From an uncultured Rhodospirillaceae bacterium (lineage in GTDB: Bacteria; Pseudomonadota; Alphaproteobacteria; SP197): 35,698 nucleotides of DNA. Location: contig CALGGB010000011.1 in NCBI GenBank assembly GCA_937880925.1, forward strand, positions 1 to 35,698, written 5' to 3'. Each line of letters begins with the position of its first letter. The first letter of the stretch is position 1. A model generated the notes under the pieces. The model was not told the origin of the DNA. It ran no database searches and worked only from the letters and a program-made list of their open reading frames with translations. Positions 11,021 to 20,681 of the stretch are shown here, in pieces. The position numbers and the translations under genes are program-made.

Positions 11021-11818
11021 TCAGGCTTCCAGCGTGGCGCAGCGCAACATCAGGCGCAGGTGGCCGGTGAAGTCGTCGATGGGGTAGTGCAGCGTGAAAC
11101 GGTTGTCCCAGAACACGACGTCGCCGACACGCCAGCGGTGGCGCATGGTGAACTCGGGCTGGCTGACGTGACGGTCGAGAAAGTCGATCAGCGGCCGGCT
11201 CTCGGCCTCGCTCATGCCGTCGAAACGGGTGACGAACATGCTGTTGAAATAGAGCCCCTCCTCCCCACCGGGATGGCGGCGCACCATGGGATGGATCGCC
11301 GTCTGACCCGGCGTATCGGGGCGGCCGGGTCCATCGTAGCTGTGCACGCCCGACATGCGCCGCAGCAGCGCCTGCATGCCGGGCGAGAGCGCGCGAAAGG
11401 CTGCGATCGTGCTGGCAAAGCCGGTATCGCCACCGACCGGGGGAATCACCTTGGCGTGGAGCGCGGTAACATGACCACCGGGACGCCGGAAGGTGACATC
11501 GGCATGCCAGGCTTCGTCACCGAACAGGCCCCGGCCCTCGGGTGCGCGTTCCAGGATCATCACTTCGGGCACGCCATCGGGATGGACGATGCCGGGAGCC
11601 GCCTGATGCAGGAAGATCGGGCCGAATCCGGCGGTAACGTCGCGCAGCCCCGCGGCATTCAGGTCCTGATCGTGGACCACCAGCACACCATAACGATCGA
11701 GCGCATCGCGCAGGGCCGCACGCTTTCCCTCATCCATATCCGAACCAAACCGGACACCTGAAACCACAGCCCCCAGGTGAGGCGTAATCGGATCGCACGA
11801 GAGGCCGGAAGCGGTCAC
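11021..11818 (-). CDS. TauD/TfdA family Fe(II)/2-oxoglutarate-dependent dioxygenase
   Basis: HxD motif WHADVTFRRPGG; distal His/Arg WDNRFTLHYPIDDFTGHLRLMLRCA; 265 aa. Confidence 0.9.
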   Translation of the reverse strand: MTASGLSCDPITPHLGAVVSGVRFGSDMDEGKRAALRDALDRYGVLVVHDQDLNAAGLRDVTAGFGPIFLHQAAPGIVHPDGVPEVMILERAPEGRGLFGDEAWHADVTFRRPGGHVTALHAKVIPPVGGDTGFASTIAAFRALSPGMQALLRRMSGVHSYDGPGRPDTPGQTAIHPMVRRHPGGEEGLYFNSMFVTRFDGMSEAESRPLIDFLDRHVSQPEFTMRHRWRVGDVVFWDNRFTLHYPIDDFTGHLRLMLRCATLEA

Positions 11819-11822
11819 GGCA

Positions 11823-14270
11823 TCAGGTCCGCATGCGCTCGCCGTCGGGATCGAAGAGCGACCGGGTGATGACCGTGGCCTTCCTCATCTCGCCGAGAAT
11901 CTCGATCTCGAAGCCGGCACCTTCCTCGCCCATGCCGGTGGGCAGGAAACCCAGAGCGACCGACTTGCCGGCCCAGTGGGCGTAGCCGCCCGAGGTGACG
12001 AAACCGATCACCTCGCCCTTGTGCCAGATCGGCTCGTCGGCGACGCAGTCGGCCTCGTTGGCATCGACCACGAAGGTCGCCAGGCGCCGCTTCGGCCCCT
12101 CGTCGCGCGCCTTGAGCGCGGCGTCGCGGCCGATAAAACCGTTGCGCTTGAAGGCGACGAAGCGGTCGAGGCCGGTCTCGGCCGGCGTGTAGTCCGGGCG
12201 GTATTCGCGCATCCAGGAGCCGAAGGGCTTTTCCAGGCGCAGGCTCATCATGGCGCGCATGCCGAAGGGCTTGAGGCCCAGGTCGGCGCCGGCCTCGGCC
12301 AGTGCGAGGTAGAGCGCACGCTGCTCGCGCGGCGCGACGTAGATCTCGTAGCCCAGATCCCCGGTGTAGGTGACGCGGCAGACCAAGGCGTCGGTCAGGC
12401 CGACGTTGATGCGCCGGGCGGCCAGGAAGGGCAACGCCTCGTTGGAGACGTCCGCGCGTGTCGTGCGCGCCAGCAGGTCGCGCGCCTTCGGACCGGCGAT
12501 CTGGAAACCGATCTGGTCGAGCGAGATGTTGCGTACCGTCACGCCCTTTTCGGGCAGGTGCTCCATGAACCAGCGGTGGTGGTAGCTCTGGGCGGCATAG
12601 CTGGCGTTGAGGCGGAAGGTTTCCGGCCCCAGCTTGGTGATCGTGAAGTCGCCGATCAGGCGACCCTGGTTGTTGAGCATCGGCGCCAGCGCCATCCGGC
12701 CCTCGGCCGGGATGCGGCCCGCCATGATGCGCGAGAGCCAGATTTCGGCATCGGGCCCTTCGACCAGGAACTTCGAGAAGTTGTGGATCTCGTTGATGCC
12801 GACGTTCTCGCGCACGTTGCGGCATTCCGCACCCACCGCATCGAAGGCGTTGGAACGGCGGAAGGAGGGAACCTCCTCGCGCGGCTCGCCCTGCGGCGCG
12901 AAGTAGTTGACGTGCTCCAGGCCGAAGCCCGAGCCGAAGACGGCGCGCTGCTCGTCCCAGATGGCGTAGGCGGGCGTGGTGTGGAAGGGGCGCGCGGCGG
13001 GCAGCTCCTCGTTGGGATAGGAGATGGCGAAGCGGCGCTGGTAGTTCTCGCGCGTCTTGGCGCGGGTGTAGGCGGGCGTCGTCCAGTCGCCGTAGCGGGC
13101 GACATCCATGGCGAAGATGTCGCGGCTGGGTTCGCCCTCGATCATCCACTCGGCGAGCGCCAGGCCGACGCCGCCGCCCTGGCTGAAACCCGCCATGACC
13201 GCGCAGCACGACCAGAAACCCTTGAGGCCGGGTACCGGACCCATCAGCGGGTTGCCGTCCGGCGCGAAGGTGAACGGGCCGTTGATGATGCGCTTGATGC
13301 CGGCGCGCGCCAGCACGGGGTAACGCTTGAAGGCGACGTCGAGCTTGTCGGAGACGCGCTCGATCTTGTCGGGCAGCAGCTCGTGGCCGAAGTCCCAGGG
13401 CGTGCCGTCGACCGCCCAGTGCTCGCAGGCCTGCTCGTACATGCCGATGACCAGGCCCCTGCCCTCCTGGCGCAGGTAGCTTTCGCCGGCCGGGTCCATG
13501 ACATGGGGCAATTCCTCGCCCCGCTCGTAAACCTCGGGAATGTCGTCGGTGACGAGGTACTGGTGCTCCAGCGGATGGCAGGGCAGATAGACGCCCGCCA
13601 TGGCGCCGATCTCGCGCGCCCAGAGGCCGCCGCAGTTGACGACGTATTCGGCGGTGATGGTGCCCTGCTCGGTCACCACGTCCCAGTGGCCGTCGGGGCG
13701 GTGAGCGAGTTCCTTCACGGGGTTGCGCAGGTAGATCTCGGCGCCGGCCATGCGCGCGGCCTTGGCATAGGCGTGCGTCGTGCCGGAGGGATCGAGATGA
13801 CCGTCCAGGGGATCGTAAAGCGCGCCCAGGACGCCGTCGGTATTGGTGATGGGCGACAGCTTTCTGATTTCGTCGGGGCCGACGATCTCGGTCTGCAGGC
13901 CCATGTGGCGGTGCTTGGCGCGTTCGGCCTTGAGGAAGTCGAGGCGGTCGGGCGTGGTCGCAATGGTCAGGCCTCCGACATGGTGGAGGCCGCAGGACTG
14001 GCCGGTAATCTTCTCCAGCTCGCGGTAGAGGCGGATCGTGTAGCCCTGCAGGGCGGCCATGTTGGGATCGGCGTTGAGCGTGTGGAACCCGCCCGCGGCA
14101 TGCCAGGTGGACCCCGAGGTCAGTTCCGAACGCTCGATCAGCGCAATATCGGACCAGCCGCCCTTGGTCAGGTGGTAGAGCACGCTGCATCCAACGACAC
14201 CGCCGCCGATCACGGCGACACGCACATGCGATTTCATGGTCCTGACCTTTTCCTCGTTCTCACTCATCAC
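11823..14270 (-). CDS. FAD-dependent oxidoreductase fused to GcvT aminomethyltransferase domain (dimethylglycine/sarcosine dehydrogenase-like)
   Basis: 815 aa; VAVIGGGVVGCSVLYHLTKGG, covalent-FAD-type GSTWHAAGG, C-terminal GcvT-like LEKPFGSWMREYRPDYTPAETGLDRFVAFKRNGFIGRDAAL. Confidence 0.92.
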   Translation of the reverse strand: MMSENEEKVRTMKSHVRVAVIGGGVVGCSVLYHLTKGGWSDIALIERSELTSGSTWHAAGGFHTLNADPNMAALQGYTIRLYRELEKITGQSCGLHHVGGLTIATTPDRLDFLKAERAKHRHMGLQTEIVGPDEIRKLSPITNTDGVLGALYDPLDGHLDPSGTTHAYAKAARMAGAEIYLRNPVKELAHRPDGHWDVVTEQGTITAEYVVNCGGLWAREIGAMAGVYLPCHPLEHQYLVTDDIPEVYERGEELPHVMDPAGESYLRQEGRGLVIGMYEQACEHWAVDGTPWDFGHELLPDKIERVSDKLDVAFKRYPVLARAGIKRIINGPFTFAPDGNPLMGPVPGLKGFWSCCAVMAGFSQGGGVGLALAEWMIEGEPSRDIFAMDVARYGDWTTPAYTRAKTRENYQRRFAISYPNEELPAARPFHTTPAYAIWDEQRAVFGSGFGLEHVNYFAPQGEPREEVPSFRRSNAFDAVGAECRNVRENVGINEIHNFSKFLVEGPDAEIWLSRIMAGRIPAEGRMALAPMLNNQGRLIGDFTITKLGPETFRLNASYAAQSYHHRWFMEHLPEKGVTVRNISLDQIGFQIAGPKARDLLARTTRADVSNEALPFLAARRINVGLTDALVCRVTYTGDLGYEIYVAPREQRALYLALAEAGADLGLKPFGMRAMMSLRLEKPFGSWMREYRPDYTPAETGLDRFVAFKRNGFIGRDAALKARDEGPKRRLATFVVDANEADCVADEPIWHKGEVIGFVTSGGYAHWAGKSVALGFLPTGMGEEGAGFEIEILGEMRKATVITRSLFDPDGERMRT

Positions 14271-14320
14271 ATCGGACCCGACTCACTCCGCCCGCGATCC
14301 GGGTAAAGGGTCGGCTTCGA

Positions 14321-15625
14321 CTACCCCAGCACCGAGAAGCTGCTGTCCTTGTTGATCTCACGGTTGCGCGAGAAGAAGCCGGTGTTGATGTCCAGGCCGA
14401 TGTTCTTCAGGCGGAACTGCACGGGATCGGCATCCTGGTCACGGCCGTTCTCGCAGGCCTCGATGATGTCGGCCATGATCTCGCCGGCGATGGGGGCGTT
14501 CTTGAACTGGTTCCCGCTGGTGCCGATGGCGAGATAGAACCCCTTGAGGTCCGACTTGTCGTAGATCGGCCCCCAATCCTCCGTGACGTCGTAGAGATCG
14601 ACCGCGCCGCGGGTGCGGTTGGGGATCTTCACACCCGGGAAACGCTGGGCCTGGCGCATGACGAGCGTCGTCCACATGCCGGTGAACTCGGTGAGATAGT
14701 CGTCCGGGTCGACCCATTCCTTCTCGTCGCAGGCCGGGTCCTCGCTGCCGATCAGCATGTGGTTGCCGGTCTCCGGGCGGGCGTAGGCACCGATCTCGCT
14801 GTCGGAGAAGACGGTGCCCTGCTTTTCGATATCGAAGCCTTCGGGTGCCGGAACATGGGCGACCTCGTGGCGCAGGGCGCGCGTGGTGATGCGCATGGTA
14901 CCGGCAAGGCCCGCCATCTCGTTGACCTTGGAGGAGTGCGGGCCGGCGACGTTGACCACGATGGGCGCCTCGACCACCGAGCCGTCGTCCAGGGTGACGC
15001 CGGTGACGCGGTCGCCCGAGCGGTTGATCGCGGTGACGCGGGTGTTGAAGCGGAAGGTCGCGCCGCGCTTCTCGGCCGCGCGCTGGACGTTGTGACCGGC
15101 AAGCTGGGGATCGGAGATGTAGCCGCCGCGCGGGAAGAAGACCGCGCCGGCGATCTCGTGGTCCTGGGGCTCGCCGAACTTGGGATCGTCGGTGGTGCGG
15201 GGATGATCGTAGGAAGCGGTCGAGACGGGAGGAATGCGCTGCTTCAGTTCGGCGGGCGAGAGCTCCTCATAGGGGCAGCCGATCTGGTCCATCACCTTGA
15301 GGATGTTGGTGAGGAAGCCGTTGTGCGGGTTCTTGACGACGATGCAGCCGCAGTTGTTGTACCTGGCCATGCCGCGCTCGTCGGTGACACCGCAGAAGTT
15401 CTCCCAGTCCTTCCAGTAGAAGTGGCTTTCGTAGGCCACGCCCGAGCCGTGGACCGTGGAGTAATAGGGCCGGATGATGGCGCAGGAATTGGCCGTGGAG
15501 CCGTAACTGGCGGCCGGCAGCCGATCGAGCGAAAGGGTCTTGAAACCCTTGGCCGCCAGTTCCCTGGCGACGCTGGCGCCGATAATGCCGGCACCGATCA
15601 CAACAGCATCGTAACGCTCTGACAT
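14321..15625 (-). CDS. FAD-dependent oxidoreductase (DAO family, sarcosine oxidase beta-like)
   Basis: Start at MSERYDAVVIGAGIIGASVARELAAKG; YGSTANSCAIIRPYYSTVHGSGVAYESHFYWKDWENF; C-terminal FYLAIGTSGNQFKNAPIAGEIMADII. Confidence 0.9.
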   Translation of the reverse strand: MSERYDAVVIGAGIIGASVARELAAKGFKTLSLDRLPAASYGSTANSCAIIRPYYSTVHGSGVAYESHFYWKDWENFCGVTDERGMARYNNCGCIVVKNPHNGFLTNILKVMDQIGCPYEELSPAELKQRIPPVSTASYDHPRTTDDPKFGEPQDHEIAGAVFFPRGGYISDPQLAGHNVQRAAEKRGATFRFNTRVTAINRSGDRVTGVTLDDGSVVEAPIVVNVAGPHSSKVNEMAGLAGTMRITTRALRHEVAHVPAPEGFDIEKQGTVFSDSEIGAYARPETGNHMLIGSEDPACDEKEWVDPDDYLTEFTGMWTTLVMRQAQRFPGVKIPNRTRGAVDLYDVTEDWGPIYDKSDLKGFYLAIGTSGNQFKNAPIAGEIMADIIEACENGRDQDADPVQFRLKNIGLDINTGFFSRNREINKDSSFSVLG

Positions 15626-15702
15626 CTCCGGTCTTCCCCTGGGCGATTCCGCCCTTGGCATGTAGGCCGGAAAGGGCCGTTTGTCACGCGGCGCTGCGGC
15701 TT

Positions 15703-17559
15703 TCAGATGCCCGCCAGCGGCAGGGTGACCGTGATCGTGGTGCCCGTCCCCGGCGCACTGACGATACCCAGGCTGCCGCCCATGCGCTCGGTGAAGGACT
15801 TGGCCAGCGGCAGTCCCAGACCGGTACCCTCGAAACGCCGCGTCAGGGCCGCGTCGAGCTGGCCAAAAGGCGTCAGGGCGACGGGGATATCGCCCTTTTC
15901 CATGCCGATACCGTCGTCGGCGACCGTGATCACCAGCGTGCCGGCTGCATCGTCGCGCCGCACGTCAACGCGCACATGTCCGCCCGTCTCGGTGAACTTG
16001 ATGGCATTGGAAAGCAGGTTGAGCAGGATCTGCTTGAGGCGCCGGCTGTTGCAGCGCATCCGCCCCAGGTCGGGCATGATTTCGGCATCCAGCATGATGC
16101 CGGCGCTCTGGGCCTGGGATTCGACAATACGCAGGGCGGTCTCGATAACCCCGGCCGGCCGCATGTCTTCCATCTCGATCGGTGCATTGGCGGCCTGCGC
16201 GGCGGAGAGATCAAGGATGTCGTTGATGACGTCGCGCAGGTGTTCGCCAGAGCTCTTGATGTTCTCAACGTAGCTGCCGTAGCGGCTGTCACCCATGGAA
16301 CCGAAAGGCTGGCTCTCGATCAGCTCCGAAAAACCGATGATGGCGTTGAGGGGCGTCCGAAGCTCGTGGCTGACGTTGGCGAGAAATTCGCTTTTGGCCC
16401 GGTCGGCGATTTGCGCTTCGTCCAGTGCCCCTGCAAGGGTCCGGTGGTCCTCCTCGATCTCGACCGCCATCTGGTTGAAACAAGCCGCCAGGGTACGCAT
16501 CTCGGCAGGTGCCGCGCGGCTGGGTTCGGGTGCCCGGGCGGAGAGATCGCCGTCGGCCAGTTTCAGGGCCGCGGCGATGACATTGCCAACGGGACGCATC
16601 AGCAAACCGGCCAGAAGCCAGCTCAGGATTCCAGCGACCAGCAGACCTACAAGCGCCAGGACCAGGGCCAGCATCTGCACCTGGCTCGCGGCCTTGCGCA
16701 GCTCGGACAGCGGCTGGGGCACCATGACGCCCCAGCCCGTGCTGGGAACATAGGTGAAGCCGGTCACCATGTCGGCCTGCATCGCAGGCGAGAAGAACTC
16801 CATGACATCGGTTTCGCCGGCCATCATGCGCTGCACGGGAGCGACCACGGAGATATCCTTGGAGGTCTCCACCCAGGTCGCATTGGGGTGAGCGATGACA
16901 TGGCCAAACTGATCGACGATTGCCGAATGCCCGCGCTCGCCAAAGGTGATGCTGCCCTGGAGCTGGCGAATGTATTCGGTCGAAAGAGCGCCGATGACGA
17001 TCCGCCGGTCGTCGACAGCCCTGACCATGAAGATGACGGGTATGCCGTCGACGTCGGGCATGACGCCGCTGAAATGCACGCCTGGCTCGGACGCAAGCTC
17101 CCACATCAGGGCGTACTGATCGGCAGACAGGCTGACGGTGCGCGAGGTGTCCATGACGATATGATCGGTGGGCGGACCGGCACGGTGCAGGGTGCAGAAA
17201 TAGGCGAAACCCAGCTTGCCGCCCAAGTCGGTCATGCCGCCGAAATCGACATCCTGCTCGACCATGGCACCGAACATGGTGAGCACCGCGGCGGTATCGG
17301 TGGCGTAGCGCTCCAGCGCCAGGGTCATGTTGCGGGCAATCAGCAGGTGCCGCTCGCTGACCTCGTCAATCTCGCGGTCATAGGCGGTGACTTCGACCCA
17401 CAGGCAAAGCAACAGCACGGGGATCGCTGCCACCGCCATGAATCCTGCGGTGAGGATGGGACGAAGTCCGATGTTCAGTGCCGTTCTCCCCAAGCGATAC
17501 GAAGGGCCCAGCGTGCCGCCGGACCGTCGTACCCTTCCCCCGGCCATAATCCTACGCAT
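15703..17559 (-). CDS. Sensor histidine kinase (periplasmic Cache-like sensor, HAMP, HisKA, HATPase_c)
   Basis: N-terminal TM (TAGFMAVAAIPVLLLCLWVEV), ~250 aa extracytoplasmic region, second TM (MLALVLALVGLLVAGILSWLLAGLL), HAMP, H-box FLANVSHELRTPLNAIIGFSE, N/G boxes NLLSNAIKFTETGG, DDGIGM, GTGLGLPLAKSF. Start uncertain (Met 17559 or 17547; longer ORF to 17775). Confidence 0.88.
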   Translation of the reverse strand: MRRIMAGGRVRRSGGTLGPSYRLGRTALNIGLRPILTAGFMAVAAIPVLLLCLWVEVTAYDREIDEVSERHLLIARNMTLALERYATDTAAVLTMFGAMVEQDVDFGGMTDLGGKLGFAYFCTLHRAGPPTDHIVMDTSRTVSLSADQYALMWELASEPGVHFSGVMPDVDGIPVIFMVRAVDDRRIVIGALSTEYIRQLQGSITFGERGHSAIVDQFGHVIAHPNATWVETSKDISVVAPVQRMMAGETDVMEFFSPAMQADMVTGFTYVPSTGWGVMVPQPLSELRKAASQVQMLALVLALVGLLVAGILSWLLAGLLMRPVGNVIAAALKLADGDLSARAPEPSRAAPAEMRTLAACFNQMAVEIEEDHRTLAGALDEAQIADRAKSEFLANVSHELRTPLNAIIGFSELIESQPFGSMGDSRYGSYVENIKSSGEHLRDVINDILDLSAAQAANAPIEMEDMRPAGVIETALRIVESQAQSAGIMLDAEIMPDLGRMRCNSRRLKQILLNLLSNAIKFTETGGHVRVDVRRDDAAGTLVITVADDGIGMEKGDIPVALTPFGQLDAALTRRFEGTGLGLPLAKSFTERMGGSLGIVSAPGTGTTITVTLPLAGI

Positions 17560-17677
17560 TTCCGGGGAATATGGAACCTGCCGGGGCGGCACCCAGATCG
17601 CCCTTGCCCAAGCACTTCGGCGGGGGTAGGCCATGGGCCTGTCGCGCATCTCCAATCCGCCTGCCGGGAGGTTTTCC

Positions 17678-18862
17678 ATGAGTGTCAGCAATGGTCGCCA
17701 GTCGCTTGCCATGCCCGGCCCGACGACGGTGCCCGACGAGGTGCTGGCGGCCATGCACCGGCCCTCGATCGACATCTACGGCGGCGAACTGGTCGGGGTC
17801 ACGGATTCCTGCCTTGAGGACCTGCGCACGATCTTTGCCACCCGGGGGCGCACCTACATCTACATCGCCAACGGTCATGGCGCCTGGGAGGCCGCCCTCT
17901 CCAATGTGCTCTCAGGCGGCGACAAGGTTCTGGTCCTCGAAAGCGGCCGCTTCGCCCTGGGCTGGGGAGAGATGGCGACCATGATGGGCATCGAGGTGGA
18001 GGTGCTGGACGGTCGGCCGCGCCGGGCCTTCGATCCGGCGGCCCTGGAGGCCCGTCTGCGCGCCGATACGAAGGGCGAGATCAAGGCGGTGCTGGTGGTC
18101 CAGATCGACACCGCCTCCAGCGTCGTCAACGACATTCCGGCGCTGCGCAAGGCGATCGACGCGGCAGGTCACGACGCCCTGTTCATGGTCGATGCCGTGG
18201 CCTCGCTGGGCACCATGCCCTTCGAGATGGACGCCTGGGGCATCGACGTGGCGGTGACCGGCGCCCAGAAGGGCCTGATGACACCGCCGGGCCTTTCCTT
18301 TGTCGCCGCCCAGGGCAAGGCCATGGACGCCCATGCAAAGGCGGGCCTGCGGACGCGCTACTGGGACTGGACCGCGCGCGAGGGCGAGGCCCATTACATG
18401 AAATACTGCGGCACGCCACCGGTGCAGATGCTGTTCGGCCTGCGCAAGGCGCTGGACATGATCCTTGCCGAGGGGCTGGAGCATGTCTTTGCCCGCCATG
18501 CCACCCTGGCGGCCATGACGCGCGCCGCCGTCGAGCGCTGGAGCCAAGGACAGGTCATCTCCTTCAACATCACCGAGCCTGCCGAACGCGCCAATTCGGT
18601 GACCACCGTGCGCGTCGAGGGCCACGACGCCGGGCGGCTGCTGACCTGGTGCGAGGAGGAATGCGGCGTCGCCCTGGGCATCGCGATCGGCGACATCGCC
18701 GGCAAGGGTTTTCGCATCGCCCACATGGGCCACGTCAACGCGCCGATGATGCTGGGCACCCTGGGCGTCGTCGAGAGCGCCCTGATCGCGCTCGACATGC
18801 CCCATGGCGCGGGCGGTCTTGCCGCCGCGGCGCACCACCTGGGCACCGCATTGAAGGCCTGA
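17678..18862 (+). CDS. Class V aminotransferase (alanine/serine-glyoxylate aminotransferase-like)
   Basis: MSVSNGRQSLAMPGPTTVPDEVLAAMHRPSIDIYGGEL; PLP-Lys AVTGAQKGLMTPPGLSF; VDAVASLGTMPFEMDAWGIDV. Confidence 0.88.
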   Translation: MSVSNGRQSLAMPGPTTVPDEVLAAMHRPSIDIYGGELVGVTDSCLEDLRTIFATRGRTYIYIANGHGAWEAALSNVLSGGDKVLVLESGRFALGWGEMATMMGIEVEVLDGRPRRAFDPAALEARLRADTKGEIKAVLVVQIDTASSVVNDIPALRKAIDAAGHDALFMVDAVASLGTMPFEMDAWGIDVAVTGAQKGLMTPPGLSFVAAQGKAMDAHAKAGLRTRYWDWTAREGEAHYMKYCGTPPVQMLFGLRKALDMILAEGLEHVFARHATLAAMTRAAVERWSQGQVISFNITEPAERANSVTTVRVEGHDAGRLLTWCEEECGVALGIAIGDIAGKGFRIAHMGHVNAPMMLGTLGVVESALIALDMPHGAGGLAAAAHHLGTALKA

Positions 18863-18970
18863 CCGCTCTCACGCCGCGATTGCCGGAAAGGCGGACAAGG
18901 CGCACACTTCCCGCGAACGGAACGCCCGCATCGCTGACGCGATCCACGGGCGCCGTGGCCGTTGGGAGTG

Positions 18971-19879
18971 ATGGTCGTGGTGCTGAGTGGGGTCGTCGGA
19001 CAGACGCGTCTCTTCTGGGTTCTGCTGGCGCTGGCGCTGGCGGTCGCATGGAGCATGTCCGGTCTGATCTTCCGCCAGATCCAGGATGCCGATGCGGCCC
19101 AGATCATCTTCTACCGCGGCATCTCGCTATCGGTTGCCCTGTTCGGCTTCGTCTTCTGGCGTTATCGCGGACGCAGTTTCGCTGCCTTCCGGGCACTGGG
19201 TCCGGTCGGCGCCTTTGCGGCGCTGACCCTGGGCGGCTCCTCGATCTTCTATCTGTTCGCGCTGAAGGCGACGACCATCGCCAACATCGCCTTCCTCAAT
19301 GCCGCCACACCGTTCATCGCCGGAGGCCTGGCCTGGCTGCTGCTGCGCGAGGCGATGTCGCGGCTGACCGTGGTGGCGGTCTTGATCGCGCTTTCGGGCG
19401 TGGCGATCATGGTGTGGGAGGGTTTTGCGGTCGGAAGCTGGTTCGGCAACCTGATGGCGCTGACCGCCGTGGTGATTTCAGGCACCTATGTCGTGGCCCT
19501 GCGCTTCGGCAAGGGCGTCGATCTGATTCCGGCGGTAGCACTATCGGGCCTTGCCGCGGCAGTGATGGTGATACCGCTGATCGACGACTTCGCCATCTCG
19601 CTGCACGACCTGGCCTACTGCGTGCTGCAAGGTGTCTTCATCAGCGGCCTGTGCAACGGCCTCTATACCTTCTGCGCCCGGCACCTGCCCGCGGCGGAAC
19701 TGACCCTGCTGTCGCTGGCCGAATCCGTGCTCTCGCCGCTCTGGGTCTGGCTTTTCATCAACGAAGTCGCCAGCGACCTGACGCTGATCGGCGGCGCCGT
19801 GGTGCTCTCGGCGGTCGCCCTGCAGGCCTTCTGGCGGCCGATGTTCCTCACGCGGAGGCGCCGCCTGCCGGCGGCCTGA
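18971..19879 (+). CDS. DMT superfamily (EamA) transporter
   Basis: ~302 aa, ten hydrophobic segments; LYTFCARHLPAAELTLLSLAESVLSPLWVWLFINE is EamA-like. Confidence 0.87.
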   Translation: MVVVLSGVVGQTRLFWVLLALALAVAWSMSGLIFRQIQDADAAQIIFYRGISLSVALFGFVFWRYRGRSFAAFRALGPVGAFAALTLGGSSIFYLFALKATTIANIAFLNAATPFIAGGLAWLLLREAMSRLTVVAVLIALSGVAIMVWEGFAVGSWFGNLMALTAVVISGTYVVALRFGKGVDLIPAVALSGLAAAVMVIPLIDDFAISLHDLAYCVLQGVFISGLCNGLYTFCARHLPAAELTLLSLAESVLSPLWVWLFINEVASDLTLIGGAVVLSAVALQAFWRPMFLTRRRRLPAA

Positions 19880-20666
19880 ACCCTCGGGCCATACGCCGCT
19901 CGATCTCCTCGATCACCGGCAGGAGATCGGCCACCGTGTCGATGATGTAGTCGGGCTCGGCCACCGAGAGCGTCTCCTGCGCCCGCTTGCGCGCCTCCTC
20001 GACATGGGGCGCATCCGGGGTGGCGAGGTCCTCCAGTGCGATGCCCGCGGCATTGCCCGACAGCGCCAGACCGACGGTCCAGCTTCCCGCAGCACGGCCC
20101 TCCTGGATGCCGGGCACGGTGTCGTCCACCTTGACCACGGCAGAGACAGGCCAGACCTGCAGGTCGAGGAAGCATTTGTACATCATCATCGGGCTGGGGC
20201 GGCCGACCGGCAGGTCGTCGGCACAGACCAGGTTGTCGGGCCGGTAGCCCTGGTCGGCGGCGGCCTCCAGCACGGCCTCCATGACATCGCGGTTGTAGCC
20301 GGTGGAGGAGCCGATCTTCATGCCGCGCGTCCGCAGGGCGGCGGCGACCTCGGCGGCGCCGGGGATGAGATCGGTGAAACGTGCGACCACCGCGCGGTCG
20401 AGTTCGCGGAAGCGGGCAAAGAGGCGTTCGACGGCCGCCTCGTCGACCGCGCCGTTGCCTAGTACCCAGGCATCGGCCACGCGCGGCATGGCAAGCAGGG
20501 CGCGGATGTGGTCGATCTTGTTGAGGCCCATGGGTTCGCGCGCCTCGGCCTCGGTGATCTCGGTGCCGAACTCGGCAAAGAGCGTGCGAAAGGCCTCGAC
20601 CGGCGCGCGCGAGCCGAAATCGACCATGGTGCCGGCCCAGTCGAAGATCACCGCCTTGAGTGCCAT
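19848..20666 (-). CDS. phnX: Phosphonoacetaldehyde hydrolase (phosphonatase, HAD superfamily)
   Basis: MALKAVIFDWAGTMVDFGSRAPVEAF; Schiff-base-lysine region REPMGLNKIDHIRALL; IGSSTGYNRDVMEAVLEAAADQGYRPDNLVCADDLPVGRPSPMMMYKC; KVDDTVPGIQEGRAAG. Confidence 0.93.
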   Translation of the reverse strand: MALKAVIFDWAGTMVDFGSRAPVEAFRTLFAEFGTEITEAEAREPMGLNKIDHIRALLAMPRVADAWVLGNGAVDEAAVERLFARFRELDRAVVARFTDLIPGAAEVAAALRTRGMKIGSSTGYNRDVMEAVLEAAADQGYRPDNLVCADDLPVGRPSPMMMYKCFLDLQVWPVSAVVKVDDTVPGIQEGRAAGSWTVGLALSGNAAGIALEDLATPDAPHVEEARKRAQETLSVAEPDYIIDTVADLLPVIEEIERRMARGFRPPAGGASA

Positions 20667-20681
20667 CGGGTATCCTTCCGC

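Noticed and set aside
11021-11818. Considered TmpA (trimethyl-AEP hydroxylase) for the TauD-family gene
   Set aside because: 265 aa with TauD-like organisation, shorter than the BBOX-like TmpA, and no HD-domain TmpB partner is visible.
11976-14306. 776-aa plus-strand ORF and 791-aa minus-strand alternative-frame ORF (11815..14190)
   Set aside because: Both overlap the clear DMGDH/GcvT-like gene over its full length; composition (H/D/G/R-rich) is typical of shadow ORFs in high-GC DNA and no family motif is visible.
15655-17817. 720-aa plus-strand ORF
   Set aside because: Antisense to the histidine kinase, which has all kinase motifs; treated as a GC-driven shadow ORF.
17678-18862. Considered PhnW (AEP:pyruvate transaminase) for the class V aminotransferase because phnX is nearby
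   Set aside because: N-terminal MPGPTTVPDEVLAAM and the YGGEL region look alanine/serine-glyoxylate aminotransferase-like, and it is on the opposite strand with an EamA gene in between; not called PhnW.
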